Shown: piece after piece, positions 35,325 through 44,440 of the stretch
Position numbering within the stretch: position 1 is the first letter of the stretch
How the letters are laid out: each line of letters opens with the position of its first letter
Source of the DNA: Saccharopolyspora aridisoli
Lineage (GTDB): Bacteria; Actinomycetota; Actinomycetes; Mycobacteriales; Pseudonocardiaceae
Length of the DNA: 64,000 nt
Assembly (NCBI RefSeq): GCF_004348445.1
Contig: NZ_SMKV01000030.1
Span: 1-64,000, forward strand
Direction of reading: 5' to 3'
The notes under the pieces: model-generated
Told to the model about the DNA's origin: nothing
The model's input: the letters and a program-made list of their open reading frames with translations, nothing else
Database searches by the model: none
Translations under genes and position numbers: made by a program

Positions 35325-35441
35325 CGCCCGTCATCGACGTCGAGACCGGGCCGCGCGTCCCTTCGCCAACGATGGGCGGTCAGCGGGCTGACGCTGTTCA
35401 CGCTCGGTGCCGCGGGGCACGACGATCACGCCGTGCGCTGA

Positions 35442-36434
35442 TCAGCGGGAGGCGTGGGTGGCGCGCAGGACGAGCTCCGGTGTGAACAGCGTGCGCCGGG
35501 GCTCGGGGTCGTCGTCGGACTCGATGCGCCGGACCAGCAGGCGGGCCGCTTCCTCGGCGAGTTCTCCCAAGTCGTAGTGCACGGTGCTGAGTCCGAACAC
35601 CTCCCACGCCGCCATCGGGATGTCGTCGAAGCCGATGAGCGCGAGATCTTCGGGGATGCGCACGCCGTGGGCGCGGGCGGCGTTGAACGCGCCGATCGCG
35701 ATCACGTCGTTGCCGCAGAACACGGCCGTGGGGCGGGTCGGTCCGGCCAGGATTTCGGTGAGTCCCCGGTATCCCGTGTCGAAGTCGAAGGGGCCGCGCC
35801 GCACGGACTCCTCGGGCAGGCCGATGCCGGCCTCGGAAAGCCCCAGGCGGAAGCCCATCTCGCGCTCGCGGCCGGTGGTGGTCTCCGCCGGGCCGCCGAT
35901 GTGGGCGATGTCGCGGTGGCCGAGCCCGGCGAGTTCGCGGGCGACCAGCCGGCCACCGAGTTCGTTGTCCACCACCGCAGCGTCGGCCGGGCGGCCTCCC
36001 GCTTCGCGGTTGAGGAAGACGAACGGGAGCTCGCGCCGTTGCAGGTCGTCGGGCAGCCGGGACCCGATGGTCGCGGTCGCCAGCACGACGCCGTCGATGG
36101 AGCGGTCCAGCAGGCGCTGGCTGGCCACGGCGGTCTCGGACCGCTCGGTGAACAGCATCATGCGGTAGCCGTGCTGCTCCAGCTCGTCGTGCAGCGGGCC
36201 GATCAGGTGCGGGTAGAACGGGTTGGTGAGGTCGGTGACCACGACCCCGATGCGCTTGGTCACCCGCGTCGACAGGCTGCGGCCGGTCTCGCTCGGCACG
36301 TAGTTGAGCGCATCGGCCGCGCGCTGGACGCGTTCCCGGGTAGCCTCCGAAACGCGCTGATCGCCGCGGAGGGCCCGGGACACCGTCGGCTGCGAAACAC
36401 CCGCCAGGCGGGCCACATCGCGGCTGGTGATCAA
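35442..36434 (-). CDS. LacI-family transcriptional regulator
   Basis: 330-aa repressor. The HTH is ITSRDVARLAGVSQPTVSRALRGDQRVSEATRERV; the periplasmic-binding-like effector domain follows (VVVTDLTNPFYPHLIGPLHDEL, CGNDVIAIGAFNAARAHG, IGFDDIPMAAW). Two candidate operators lie upstream (36459-36535). The same motifs precede the HisD/transporter and bicupin operons, so it may control that whole catabolic region. Confidence 0.93.
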   Translation of the reverse strand: MITSRDVARLAGVSQPTVSRALRGDQRVSEATRERVQRAADALNYVPSETGRSLSTRVTKRIGVVVTDLTNPFYPHLIGPLHDELEQHGYRMMLFTERSETAVASQRLLDRSIDGVVLATATIGSRLPDDLQRRELPFVFLNREAGGRPADAAVVDNELGGRLVARELAGLGHRDIAHIGGPAETTTGREREMGFRLGLSEAGIGLPEESVRRGPFDFDTGYRGLTEILAGPTRPTAVFCGNDVIAIGAFNAARAHGVRIPEDLALIGFDDIPMAAWEVFGLSTVHYDLGELAEEAARLLVRRIESDDDPEPRRTLFTPELVLRATHASR

Positions 36435-36458
36435 GGACTTGGCTCCCCTCGGAGTAGC

Positions 36459-36535
36459 TGCATACGAATACTACTCCTGCCCGATGCGCGCCCCGTTGAG
36501 CCGCCGAAGAGCCCGAACGTGAACTGAATACGTAT
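36459..36535. promoter_or_regulatory. candidate LacI operators upstream of LacI gene
   Basis: TGCATACGAAT at 36459-36469 and TGAATACGTAT ending at 36535. Both resemble boxes at 29130, 29184 and 31746. Confidence 0.5.
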
Positions 36536-36730
36536 AGCGTAACGGAATCCTTTCTTCCGAATCCAGTCGGACCGCATCGCGTGCCTGCGGGACGACGTTC
36601 CCTCCCGGCTCTTCGGTGGTGGAGGTGCGAACGGGTTGCTCCGGTGGGGTGGAGTTCCGAGGGATCTGACGGCGACCGCCTGAACGGGTGAGGGATCATC
36701 GTTGCGAACGCGAGCGCAGTGAGGGGTCCG

Positions 36731-37663
36731 ATGGTCTTCGGGATCGTCCACCTGGTCGGCATGGTGGCGACAGTGGTCATGAGCGTGCTGCTCTGGCGGC
36801 AGCGGGCCAGGCAGGGGCGCGCGTGGCCGTGGCTGATGGCCGGGCTGGTCGCGAGCGCCCTCTGGCCGGTGACGCTCTGGCCCGCGGTCGCGGCCTACTG
36901 GCACCGGAAGGGCGAGTCGGCGAAGGCTCCGCTGATCGCCGGGGCGTGCGCGCTCGGTGCGGTGATCGCGCTGCTGGTGGTCGGCGGGCTGTCCGGGCCG
37001 GAGCAGCGGGCCCAGCCAGCGGGTCCGCAGGTGCTGCGGGAGCCGAGCTCTCCGCCGCCGTCGGTGATCGCGCCCGAGCCGGTCCTCGCACCCCCGCCGC
37101 AGCGGGACCGGGCGCTGGTGCGCGACGTCCTCGACGATGACCGGGTGCTCATCCAGGTTCCCGGCCAGGAGCCGCAGGTGGTGCGCATCGCGGGAGTGCA
37201 GGCTCCGGCGGCGGGGGAGTGCTGGAGCTTCGAGGCGCGAGCGTTCGCCGAAGGCGCGCTGCGCGACGCGACGGTGCAGGTCACCTTCGGCGTCGGCTGG
37301 AGCAGCGGTCGCAGTCCCGAACCCGAGGTCTCGCTGGTCCTCCCCGGCGGTGCCGAATACTCGTCGCTGGCCCTGCAGCAGGGCGCGGCCCGGCTCCACC
37401 CGCAGGCCTTCCTGGCCGAGGGCCTCACCTCGGAGCTCACCCAGGCCCAGGCCACGGCCAAGACCGCGGGCCGCGGACTGTGGGGTCAGCAGTGCAGCGC
37501 CGCTCAGGCCGCGCCCGTGCCGCCGCAGAACGAGGAGGCCCTGCCCGCCTACTACGCCAACTGCGAGCAGGCCAGGGCCGCCGGAGCCGCACCCCTGCGG
37601 CGCGGCGACACCGGCTATTCGTCCACCCTGGACAGCGACGGTGACGGCATCGCGTGCGGCTGA
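36731..37663 (+). CDS. membrane-anchored SNase-like protein with Excalibur domain
   Basis: 310-aa protein. Two or three N-terminal membrane helices (IVHLVGMVATVVMSVLLW, WLMAGLVASALWPVTLWPAV, IAGACALGAVIALLVVGGL), a proline-rich linker, a thermonuclease-like beta-barrel (DRVLIQVPGQEPQVVRIAGVQAP ending in GLWGQQCS), and a C-terminal Excalibur calcium-binding motif (YYANCEQARAAGA, STLDSDGDGIACG). The nuclease-like domain looks degenerate, so catalysis is doubtful. GAGGGG precedes ATG 36731. Its last 49 bases overlap the monooxygenase gene. Confidence 0.8.
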   Translation: MVFGIVHLVGMVATVVMSVLLWRQRARQGRAWPWLMAGLVASALWPVTLWPAVAAYWHRKGESAKAPLIAGACALGAVIALLVVGGLSGPEQRAQPAGPQVLREPSSPPPSVIAPEPVLAPPPQRDRALVRDVLDDDRVLIQVPGQEPQVVRIAGVQAPAAGECWSFEARAFAEGALRDATVQVTFGVGWSSGRSPEPEVSLVLPGGAEYSSLALQQGAARLHPQAFLAEGLTSELTQAQATAKTAGRGLWGQQCSAAQAAPVPPQNEEALPAYYANCEQARAAGAAPLRRGDTGYSSTLDSDGDGIACG

Positions 37664-39105
37664 TTCCGGCTGAACCGGAGGTTGTGATCGCTGACCGGCA
37701 CGTGCCGCAGCACCAGCAAGTCGTGGAAGTAGTCCATCTTGACCCGCCACGGAGCCCTGACGTCCGAGCGCGGGAAGGCGTCGATGCCGCGCTGGACGTA
37801 GTTGGAGCTGAAGTTCTCGATCATCGGCTCCGCGCCCCGGCTCGCCTTCACCGGAACGCACTGGTCGTGGCCGTTGCGGCCCATCTGGCGCAGCAGCCTG
37901 ACGACGAACTCGCCCACCAGATCGGCCTTGAGCGTCCAGCTGTGGTTGGTGTAGCCGAAGGTGAAGGCCAGGTTGGGGATGCCGGACAGCATCGCTCCCT
38001 TGTAGACGGTCGTCTCGCTCGGGGCGACCTCGCGGCCGTCGACGGTGAAGGTGATGCCGCCGAACGCGCGCAGCCGCAGCCCGGTGGCCGTGATGACGAT
38101 GTCCGCGTCGAGCTCGGCGCCGGAGCGGAGGCGGAGCCCGGTCCGGGTGAACTCCTCGACGTGGTCGGTCACCACCGAGGCCCTGCCGCCGCTCAGCGCG
38201 TCGAAGAGGTCGCCGTCGGGTGCGAGGCACATCCGCTGGTCCCACGGGTCGTAGCGGGGGTTGAAGTGCGTGTCGACGTCGTAGCCCGCCGGGAGGCGCT
38301 CGGCGGCGGCCTTGCGGATCGCCTTGCTCATCCACCTCGGGAACGCCCTGCTCAACCGGTACGAGCCCGCGCTGTGGAGGATGTTCTTCCAGCGCACGAG
38401 GGCGTAGGTCGCGCGTTCGCCGAGCCTGCTGCCGCGCAGGAGCAGCAGCAGCGGGTCCTGACCGGGCACCGACACCACGTAGCTGGGTGAGCGCTGCAGC
38501 ATGGTGACGTGCCCGGAGTTCTCGGCCATCGCCGGTACCAGGGTGATCGCGGTGGCGCCGCTGCCGATCACCACGACCTGCTTGCCCGCGTGGTCGAGGT
38601 CCGGCGGCCAGTGCTGCGGGTGCACCACGGTTCCGGTGAAGCGCTCGATGCCGGGGAACTCGGGCGCGTGCGGCTGCTCGTAGTGGTAGTAACCGGCGCA
38701 GAGGTGGAGGAACCTCGCGGTCAGCCGCACCTGTTCGCCGTCGTGCTCGGCCAGCACCGTCCAGCGCGCGTCGTCGCTGGACCATGAGGCGCTGAGCACC
38801 CGGTGCCGGTAGCGGATCCGCCGGTCGATGCCGGCGTCTTCGGCGGTCGCGCGGACGTAGTCGCGGATCGCAGGGCCTCCCGCGAAGGACTGCGCGCCGG
38901 GCCACGGCCGGAACCGGTAGGCCATGGTGAACATGTCCGAGTCGGAGCGGACGCCGGGGTAGCGGAACAGGTCCCAGGTCCCGCCGAGCGCATCGCGGGA
39001 TTCGAGGATCGCGTAGTCCAGGCCGGGGAAGGCGGATTGGAGCTGGTGCGCGGCGCCGATCCCGGCCAATCCGGCTCCCACGATCAGCACGTCCAGGTCA
39101 TCACG
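37615..39105 (-). CDS. flavin-containing monooxygenase, EthA-like Baeyer-Villiger type
   Basis: 496-aa FAD and NADPH-dependent oxygenase. FAD site VLIVGAGLAGIGAAHQLQ, the EthA-type segment FRYPGVRSDSDMFTMAYRFRPW, and the second nucleotide fold VVVIGSGATAITLVPAMAE. Length and motifs match EthA, a Baeyer-Villiger oxygenase of ketones. GTG 39105 follows GGGAGGAG; the frame reaches 39150. Its 3' end overlaps the nuclease-like gene by 49 bases. Substrate unknown. Confidence 0.9.
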   Translation of the reverse strand, partial: RDDLDVLIVGAGLAGIGAAHQLQSAFPGLDYAILESRDALGGTWDLFRYPGVRSDSDMFTMAYRFRPWPGAQSFAGGPAIRDYVRATAEDAGIDRRIRYRHRVLSASWSSDDARWTVLAEHDGEQVRLTARFLHLCAGYYHYEQPHAPEFPGIERFTGTVVHPQHWPPDLDHAGKQVVVIGSGATAITLVPAMAENSGHVTMLQRSPSYVVSVPGQDPLLLLLRGSRLGERATYALVRWKNILHSAGSYRLSRAFPRWMSKAIRKAAAERLPAGYDVDTHFNPRYDPWDQRMCLAPDGDLFDALSGGRASVVTDHVEEFTRTGLRLRSGAELDADIVITATGLRLRAFGGITFTVDGREVAPSETTVYKGAMLSGIPNLAFTFGYTNHSWTLKADLVGEFVVRLLRQMGRNGHDQCVPVKASRGAEPMIENFSSNYVQRGIDAFPRSDVRAPWRVKMDYFHDLLVLRHVPVSDHNLRFSRNQPHAMPSPSLSRVDE

Positions 39106-39285
39106 CACGGCGGCTCCTCCCGCAGCGGCGGCGCGAGACCGCGCGAGCACGGCGGCTCCCGTCCCTGCACCCGCCTCGAAATTACCGGCGGGTGCTCACC
39201 GGCGAATACCGCATGCCGGGTGGCGTCCGCGGACGCGGCGAGGGGAGGTTCTGCACCGTCGATGGCCGGAGTTGGTCATGCCCGG

Positions 39286-40104
39286 TCAGCTCTGACCAGA
39301 ACCGACTTCGGCCTCGACGTCCGGGATGGGCAGCGGCATGTTCGGCGCGACGAGTCCGCCGTCCACCGCCAGGACCTGGCCGGTGACGTAGGAGGAGGCG
39401 GGGGCGGAGAGGTAGAGGATCGCCGCGGCGATGTCCTCGGGAGCGCCGATCCGGCGCAGCGGGGTGTGGTTCTCCAACGTCGCTTTCATCTCCGGGTCGG
39501 CGGCCACGACCTCCAGCGCCTCGGTGAGGATCGCGCCAGGGGCGACGGCGTTGACGCGGATGCGCGGGTTGAGGTCCGCGGCCATCATCCGCACCGCGTG
39601 GTCGAGCGACGCCTTGGCCGCGCCATAGGCGAGGTAGCCGCGCCCGACGAGGTGCCCGGTGCTGCTGGAGACCATCACCACGCTCGCCGCGTCCGACTTC
39701 GCCAGGTGCGGCACGGTTTCGCGCACCAGGCGCACCCCGTGCACGACGTTGTTCTCGAAGGACTTCCGCAGCGCCTCGTCGTGGGTGTTGGTGAACGGCC
39801 GGGGCATCGACCCGCCCGTCACGCTCACCACGACGTCGATGCGGCCCAGCTCTTCGGCGACCCGGGCCACCGCCCCCGCCACGGCTTCGGCGTCTGCGGC
39901 GTCGGTGGGGATCGCCACCGCGCGTCGCCCCAGCTCGCGGACCTGCTGGGCCACCGCCTCGATCTGGTCGGGCGTTCGCGACAGCACCGCCACGTCCGCG
40001 CCGGCCTCCGCCAGCGCCAACGCCGTGGCGGCCCCGATCCCGCGCCCTGCCCCGGACACCAACGCGACCCGGCCATCGAGCCGGAACAGCGGCAACGTCG
40101 CCAA
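39286..40104 (-). CDS. short-chain dehydrogenase/reductase
   Basis: 272-aa SDR: SGAGRGIGAATALALAEAGA, VVMVSSSTG, YLAYGAAKASLDHAVRMM. VSVTGG replaces the usual NNAG. A GAGGAGGCG precedes a TTG at 40104; the open frame extends to 40248 through tandem repeat sequence and is not likely coding. No pathway partner is adjacent. Confidence 0.85.
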   Translation of the reverse strand: MATLPLFRLDGRVALVSGAGRGIGAATALALAEAGADVAVLSRTPDQIEAVAQQVRELGRRAVAIPTDAADAEAVAGAVARVAEELGRIDVVVSVTGGSMPRPFTNTHDEALRKSFENNVVHGVRLVRETVPHLAKSDAASVVMVSSSTGHLVGRGYLAYGAAKASLDHAVRMMAADLNPRIRVNAVAPGAILTEALEVVAADPEMKATLENHTPLRRIGAPEDIAAAILYLSAPASSYVTGQVLAVDGGLVAPNMPLPIPDVEAEVGSGQS

Positions 40105-40131
40105 CTTCGCCTCCTCACCTCGTCCACCACG

Positions 40132-40236
40132 GGTTCCAGCGGGAACCCGCCCCTCAGTAGGAACCCGCCACCTGACTCCAGTGGAAATCGGATGCCTGGT
40201 TCCAGTGGAAATCGGGGGGCTGATCGCATTGGAATC
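40132..40236. repeat. second patch of the 24-bp tandem repeat
   Basis: Units start at 40150, 40174, 40198 and 40222, exactly 24 bases apart, with a partial copy at 40132. The core is GRYTCCAGTGGAAATC, nearly palindromic and the same family as the units at 159-334. It sits directly upstream of the SDR gene. Confidence 0.65.
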
Positions 40237-40371
40237 AAGGGCGAGCAAGTGCTTGGTAGGCTATCGGGTCGGGGTGGGGTTGGCCAGGGTCAGTCGGATT
40301 CGAGTTCGCGGCTGAGGGTTTCGAGCTCCGCGCTGCCTGCCATCAGGTCGTCGCAGGTCTGCGGTGTGAGG

Positions 40372-41250
40372 TCATCGGCCTTCCTGGATCCGCGAGAACA
40401 CCGCGTCCAGGTGGACCAGGCTGCGCGCGGTGTTGCGCCGGGGGCCGCAGTCGTCGTCATCCGGCCCCAGCGCGGTGTCCTGCTCGAGCACGTACCAGCC
40501 GTGGTAACCGGCCGCGTGCACCGAGCGGACCATGGCTTCGGTGTCCACGTCGCCGTCACCGAGCGGCACGAAAAGACCGCGCGCGACGGCGTCGGTGAAA
40601 CTCATGCGCCCGGCGCGGACCTCGACGGCCAGATCGGCTCGGACGTCCTTGAGGTGGATGTGCCCGATGCGCGCGGGATGCCGCTCGGCAAGCGCGACCG
40701 GGTCCGTCCCACCGACCAGCAGGTGCCCGGTGTCCAGGCACAGCGGCATCGGGGAGTCGGCGAGGAAGCGCTCGACCTCTGCTTCGGTCTCCACGTGCGT
40801 GCCGACGTGCGGGTGGAACGCGACGCGCAGCCCCTCGGCGGTCACGACTCCTGAGACGCGGCGGCAGGTGTCGATGAGCGTCGCCCACTGCGCGTCGTCG
40901 AGCTGCGGCCGTTCGTCATAACCGTCGAGCCCCGTCGCCGCCGCGAGCACCACGATCTCGCCCCCACCGGCGGCGATCTTCTTCGCCGCCGCGGACGCCT
41001 TCCCGACGCTGCCGTCCGCTGCTGAAGCGTCGTGCATCGGGACGGCGAGGAAGCCGCCGACCAGCTCCAGCCCGTTCCTGCCGATGATGGTCGGCGGATC
41101 CGGCAGGTAACCTGGCGGTCCGAGCTCGGTGGCGCGCACGCCCAGCCCGGCCATCTCGGAGAGGACCCGCTCGGGTTCGAGGATCCGGCCCCAACCGGGA
41201 ACTTCGCTCACGCCCCAGGAGATCGGCGCGGCCGCGACCTTGAACGTCAT
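40372..41250 (-). CDS. inosose dehydratase-like sugar isomerase/dehydratase (IolE-like)
   Basis: 292-aa TIM-barrel of the AP-endonuclease-2 fold. Opening VAAAPISWGVSEVPGWG, LELVGGFLAVPMHDA, the metal residues in VAFHPHVGTHVETEAEV, LCLDTGHLLVGG and IGHIHLKDV match IolE, which dehydrates 2-keto-myo-inositol. ATG 41250 overlaps the upstream dehydrogenase stop. Together with the IolG-like gene it would act on an inositol or related cyclitol/sugar. Confidence 0.83.
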   Translation of the reverse strand: MTFKVAAAPISWGVSEVPGWGRILEPERVLSEMAGLGVRATELGPPGYLPDPPTIIGRNGLELVGGFLAVPMHDASAADGSVGKASAAAKKIAAGGGEIVVLAAATGLDGYDERPQLDDAQWATLIDTCRRVSGVVTAEGLRVAFHPHVGTHVETEAEVERFLADSPMPLCLDTGHLLVGGTDPVALAERHPARIGHIHLKDVRADLAVEVRAGRMSFTDAVARGLFVPLGDGDVDTEAMVRSVHAAGYHGWYVLEQDTALGPDDDDCGPRRNTARSLVHLDAVFSRIQEGR

Positions 41251-42230
41251 GCGCCCACCTCCACCGGCTTGCCGACGCGCAGCGACTCCTCGCACGCCTC
41301 GGCGAGGCGCAGGCTTACCAGCGCCTCCCTCGGCGGCGAGGGGTTCACGGCCCGGCCGGCGATGACGTCGAGGAACACGCGGGTCTCCCGCAGGTAGGCG
41401 TCGTGGTAGCGCTCGGTGAAGGACGTCCACGGACGCTGCGGACCGGTGCCCGACACGGTGTTGAGCGGGGTGCGCTCGTCGAGTCCGACGCTGAGCGTGT
41501 CGCGCGAGGCGAAGACCTCCAGGCGGCAGTCGTATCCCACCGGGTCGTGCCGTGCGGCCGAGAGCAGCGCGTGCGCGCCACCGGTGAAGCGCAGCGACAC
41601 CACCGCGTTGTCCACGTCGCCCACCTCCCGGAACGCCTCGTCGACTAGCACCGATGCGGAGGCGTAGACCTCGGTGACCGGTTCGCCGAGCAGCCACGGC
41701 ACCGCGTCGAGATCGTGGATCAGGCAGTCCCGGAACAACCCGCCCGACGTGGCCACGAACTCCCTCGGCGGTGGCAGGTGGTCGTTGCACACCGCACGCA
41801 CGAGGTACACCGACCCGGCCGATCCGTCGCGCAGCCGCCGGTGCACCTCAGCGGTGTCGGGGTCGAAGCGGCGCTGGAACCCGACCAGCACCGGGACGCC
41901 GGAGCTCTCGATCTCGTCGACCAGGGCCGACATCGTGGGAAGGTCCGGTGCCAGGGGTTTCTCGCACAGGACGGCTGTTCCGGCAGCGAGGGCTGTGCGC
42001 ACCAGGTCGGGGTGCGTTCCGGTCGGGGTGGCGATCACCACCCCGTCGGCCGGGAGGAGATCGTCCACAGTGGTCACCGCTGCGGCGGGCGGGCCGAGGT
42101 CGGTGGCGGCGGCCTCGGCCCTGCCCGGTGCCGGGTCGAAGAGCAGCAGTTCGTCGATCTCGTCGAGTGCGGCGAGATTCGTGGCGTGCATGGAGCCGAT
42201 TCGACCGACCCCGGCTACTCCGATCTTCAT
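41247..42230 (-). CDS. Gfo/Idh/MocA oxidoreductase, inositol 2-dehydrogenase-like
   Basis: 327-aa NAD(P)-dependent oxidoreductase: IGVAGVGRIGSMHATNLAAL, catalytic Lys in LCEKPLAPDL, and GGLFRDCLIHDLDAVPWLLGEP with the typical Asp/His. The pattern fits inositol dehydrogenase IolG. Coupled to the IolE-like gene by a four-base overlap. The rest of the inositol pathway is not adjacent. Confidence 0.85.
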   Translation of the reverse strand: MKIGVAGVGRIGSMHATNLAALDEIDELLLFDPAPGRAEAAATDLGPPAAAVTTVDDLLPADGVVIATPTGTHPDLVRTALAAGTAVLCEKPLAPDLPTMSALVDEIESSGVPVLVGFQRRFDPDTAEVHRRLRDGSAGSVYLVRAVCNDHLPPPREFVATSGGLFRDCLIHDLDAVPWLLGEPVTEVYASASVLVDEAFREVGDVDNAVVSLRFTGGAHALLSAARHDPVGYDCRLEVFASRDTLSVGLDERTPLNTVSGTGPQRPWTSFTERYHDAYLRETRVFLDVIAGRAVNPSPPREALVSLRLAEACEESLRVGKPVEVGA

Positions 42231-42446
42231 CTCGGCGAGGGCCTCGATTCGTCTAGGGAGACGCGTTGGCGCTGATCAATGCTGTGCGCTGCATCACAAC
42301 GATGTCAAGAGCCGTTCGTGCGAAGCGGTTCCGCGACGAACATCCACTGTGGACGAGAGTTGAGCGGATCGTGCCGGGTTGACCTGGATCGACAGGTGCG
42401 AATGTCCGGACAAGTGGTTGACGTGGGTGTTCGGATGCAGTAGGCG

Positions 42447-43289
42447 TTAGGTCAGATGCGGGAGGACGAGATCGCCGTAGCGGGTGATCATGGCGGAAAG
42501 GACCTGGTCGCCGGGCGAGTCCCAGATCTCGGCGTTGAAGATCTCCACCTCGACGTCACCGGTGTACCCGGCGGCGTCGATCATGCTGGTGATCGAGGCG
42601 AAGTCGACGACTCCATCCCCCATCATGCCCCGGGAGAGCAGGGCGTCCCGGGCGATCGGGAGGTTGAAGTCGCAGACCTGGTAGGAGGCGATGCGGTTCT
42701 CCCGGCCAGCGCGGGCGATGCCCTCGGCCAGCGCAGGGTCCCAGTGGACGTGGAAGGTGTCCACGACAACCGCCACCTGCTCCGCCGGGTGCGGGGCGGC
42801 GAGGTCCAGGGCCTGGGCCAAGGTGGAGATGACCGCGCGGTCGGCGCAGTACATCGGGTGCAGCGGCTCCAGGACGAGCCGGACGCCGTGCTCGCGGGCG
42901 AACGGGACCAGGTCCGCGATCCGCTCGGCCACCCGCGCGCGGGCACCGGCCAGGTCGCGATCGCCCTCGGGAAGTCCGCCCACGACCAGGATCAACGCGT
43001 CCGTGCCGAGCGCGGCGGCCTCCACGATCGCCGCCCGGTTGTCGGCCAGAGCCGCCTGAGCGCCGGCCTCGTCGGCGGCGGTGAGGAAACCGCCCCGGCA
43101 CAGGCTCGACACGCGCAGCCCCGCATCGCGCACGAGCCTGGCCGACTCGGTCAACCCCTCCTCGGCGACCCTGTCGCGCCACAGGCCCACCGACGGGATG
43201 CCCGCGCGGACGGCACCGTCGACCGCCTCCCGCAGCGTCCACCGCTTCGTCGTCGCGGTGTTCAACGACAACCTCGTCAGATCGCTCAT
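42447..43289 (-). CDS. sugar phosphate isomerase/epimerase family (AP endonuclease-2 fold)
   Basis: 280-aa TIM-barrel: LSLNTATTKRWTLREAVDGAV, RLVLEPLHPMYCADRAVIS, VVVDTFHVHWDPAL and ASYQVCDFNLPI, with the family's metal-binding Glu/His/Asp. Its ATG overlaps the DUF993 stop (ATGA), and it is the third gene of a Gfo/Idh-DUF993-isomerase operon. It likely isomerises or dehydrates a keto-sugar. Confidence 0.85.
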   Translation of the reverse strand: MSDLTRLSLNTATTKRWTLREAVDGAVRAGIPSVGLWRDRVAEEGLTESARLVRDAGLRVSSLCRGGFLTAADEAGAQAALADNRAAIVEAAALGTDALILVVGGLPEGDRDLAGARARVAERIADLVPFAREHGVRLVLEPLHPMYCADRAVISTLAQALDLAAPHPAEQVAVVVDTFHVHWDPALAEGIARAGRENRIASYQVCDFNLPIARDALLSRGMMGDGVVDFASITSMIDAAGYTGDVEVEIFNAEIWDSPGDQVLSAMITRYGDLVLPHLT

Positions 43290-44440
43290 CGCTGCACTCC
43301 GCTCACCGCGAGGAACCCGCGCATCCGCTCTTCGGCCGCTTGCGGATCGACCAGCAGACCCGCCCGGTCGGCGAGCCGGAACACCTCGGCCAGGTGCGGC
43401 ACCGATCGGCCCGCGTGCAGGCCGCCCGCCATCGTGAACCCCGGCTGGTGGCCGTTGAGCCAGGAGAGGAACGCGATCCCGGTCTTGTAGTGGGAGGTCG
43501 GCGCCTCGAAGATGTGCCTTCCCAGCTCTCTCGTGCTGTCCAAGATGGACTGAGCGGTCGCCGGATCGTCGCGGTCGAGCGCCTGGATCGCCGCGGAGGC
43601 GGCCGGGTGAACGGCGGCGAAGATGCCCAGCAGCGCGTCGGAGAACTCGCCGCGCGAGCCGACGATGAGATCCGGGTAGTTGAAGTCGTCCCCGGTGTAG
43701 AGCCGCACGCCCTCGGGCAGTTCCCGCCGCAGCGCGATCTCGTGATCGGCGTCCAGCAGCGAGACCTTCACCCCGTCGACCTTCTCCGGCCGGGCGCGGA
43801 TGATCTCCAGGACCGTCTTCGTCGCCGCCGGCACGTCGTCGGTGCCCCAGTAGCCGCGCAACGCCGGGTCGAACATCGGCCCCAGCCAGTGCAATATCAC
43901 CGGATCGTCGGCCTCGTCCAGCAGTGACCCGTAGACCCGCGCGTAGTCCTCGGGCGAGCGGGCCACCGCCGCCAGCGCGCGCGAGGCCATCAGGATCACC
44001 CGCGCGCCCGCGCCCGCCACGACCTCCGCCTGCTCGCGGTAGGCGGCGAGCACCTCGGGCAGCGTCGGGGTCCCGGTGAGGTGGTCGGTGCCCGCGCCTG
44101 CCGCGATCACCCCGCCGACCGAACGGGCCTCGGCCGCGGAACGGCGCACCAGCTCGGCGGCTTCCCGCCAGCCGACTCCCATGCCGCGCTGCGCGGTGTC
44201 CATCGCCTCGGCGACGCCGAGCCCGTAGGACCAGATCCGGTGCCGGTAGGACAGCGTCGCGTCCCAGTCGATGTCGGCGGGCGCGCCCGGCACGTTCTCG
44301 CCGAGGACCCTCGGAACCACGTGCGCCGCCGCGAACGCCGAACGCGAGCGCAGCGGGCCCGCGGGCTTCGGCCACTCGCGCGGGGAGCCCGTGGTGTGCG
44401 CGACCAACCGGCCGTCGGGGCGGGGGAGGAACAGGCTCAC
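43286..44440 (-). CDS. DUF993 family (dihydrodipicolinate synthase-like)
   Basis: 384-aa protein of PF06187. Opening LFLPRPDGRLVAHTTGSP, IDWDATLSYRHRIWSYGLGVAEAMDTAQRGMG, HWLGPMFDPALRGYWGTDD and RLYTGDDFNYPDLI. The fold is related to DHDPS aldolases, suggesting an aldol or retro-aldol step. GTG 44440 overlaps the preceding dehydrogenase stop. Function is uncharacterised; the conserved trio with Gfo/Idh and isomerase genes suggests a sugar pathway. Confidence 0.82.
   Translation of the reverse strand: MSLFLPRPDGRLVAHTTGSPREWPKPAGPLRSRSAFAAAHVVPRVLGENVPGAPADIDWDATLSYRHRIWSYGLGVAEAMDTAQRGMGVGWREAAELVRRSAAEARSVGGVIAAGAGTDHLTGTPTLPEVLAAYREQAEVVAGAGARVILMASRALAAVARSPEDYARVYGSLLDEADDPVILHWLGPMFDPALRGYWGTDDVPAATKTVLEIIRARPEKVDGVKVSLLDADHEIALRRELPEGVRLYTGDDFNYPDLIVGSRGEFSDALLGIFAAVHPAASAAIQALDRDDPATAQSILDSTRELGRHIFEAPTSHYKTGIAFLSWLNGHQPGFTMAGGLHAGRSVPHLAEVFRLADRAGLLVDPQAAEERMRGFLAVSGVQR

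Noticed and set aside
40104-40248. N-terminal extension of the SDR gene
   Set aside because: It translates the tandem repeat; a TTG with GAGGAGG at 40104 fits the family start.
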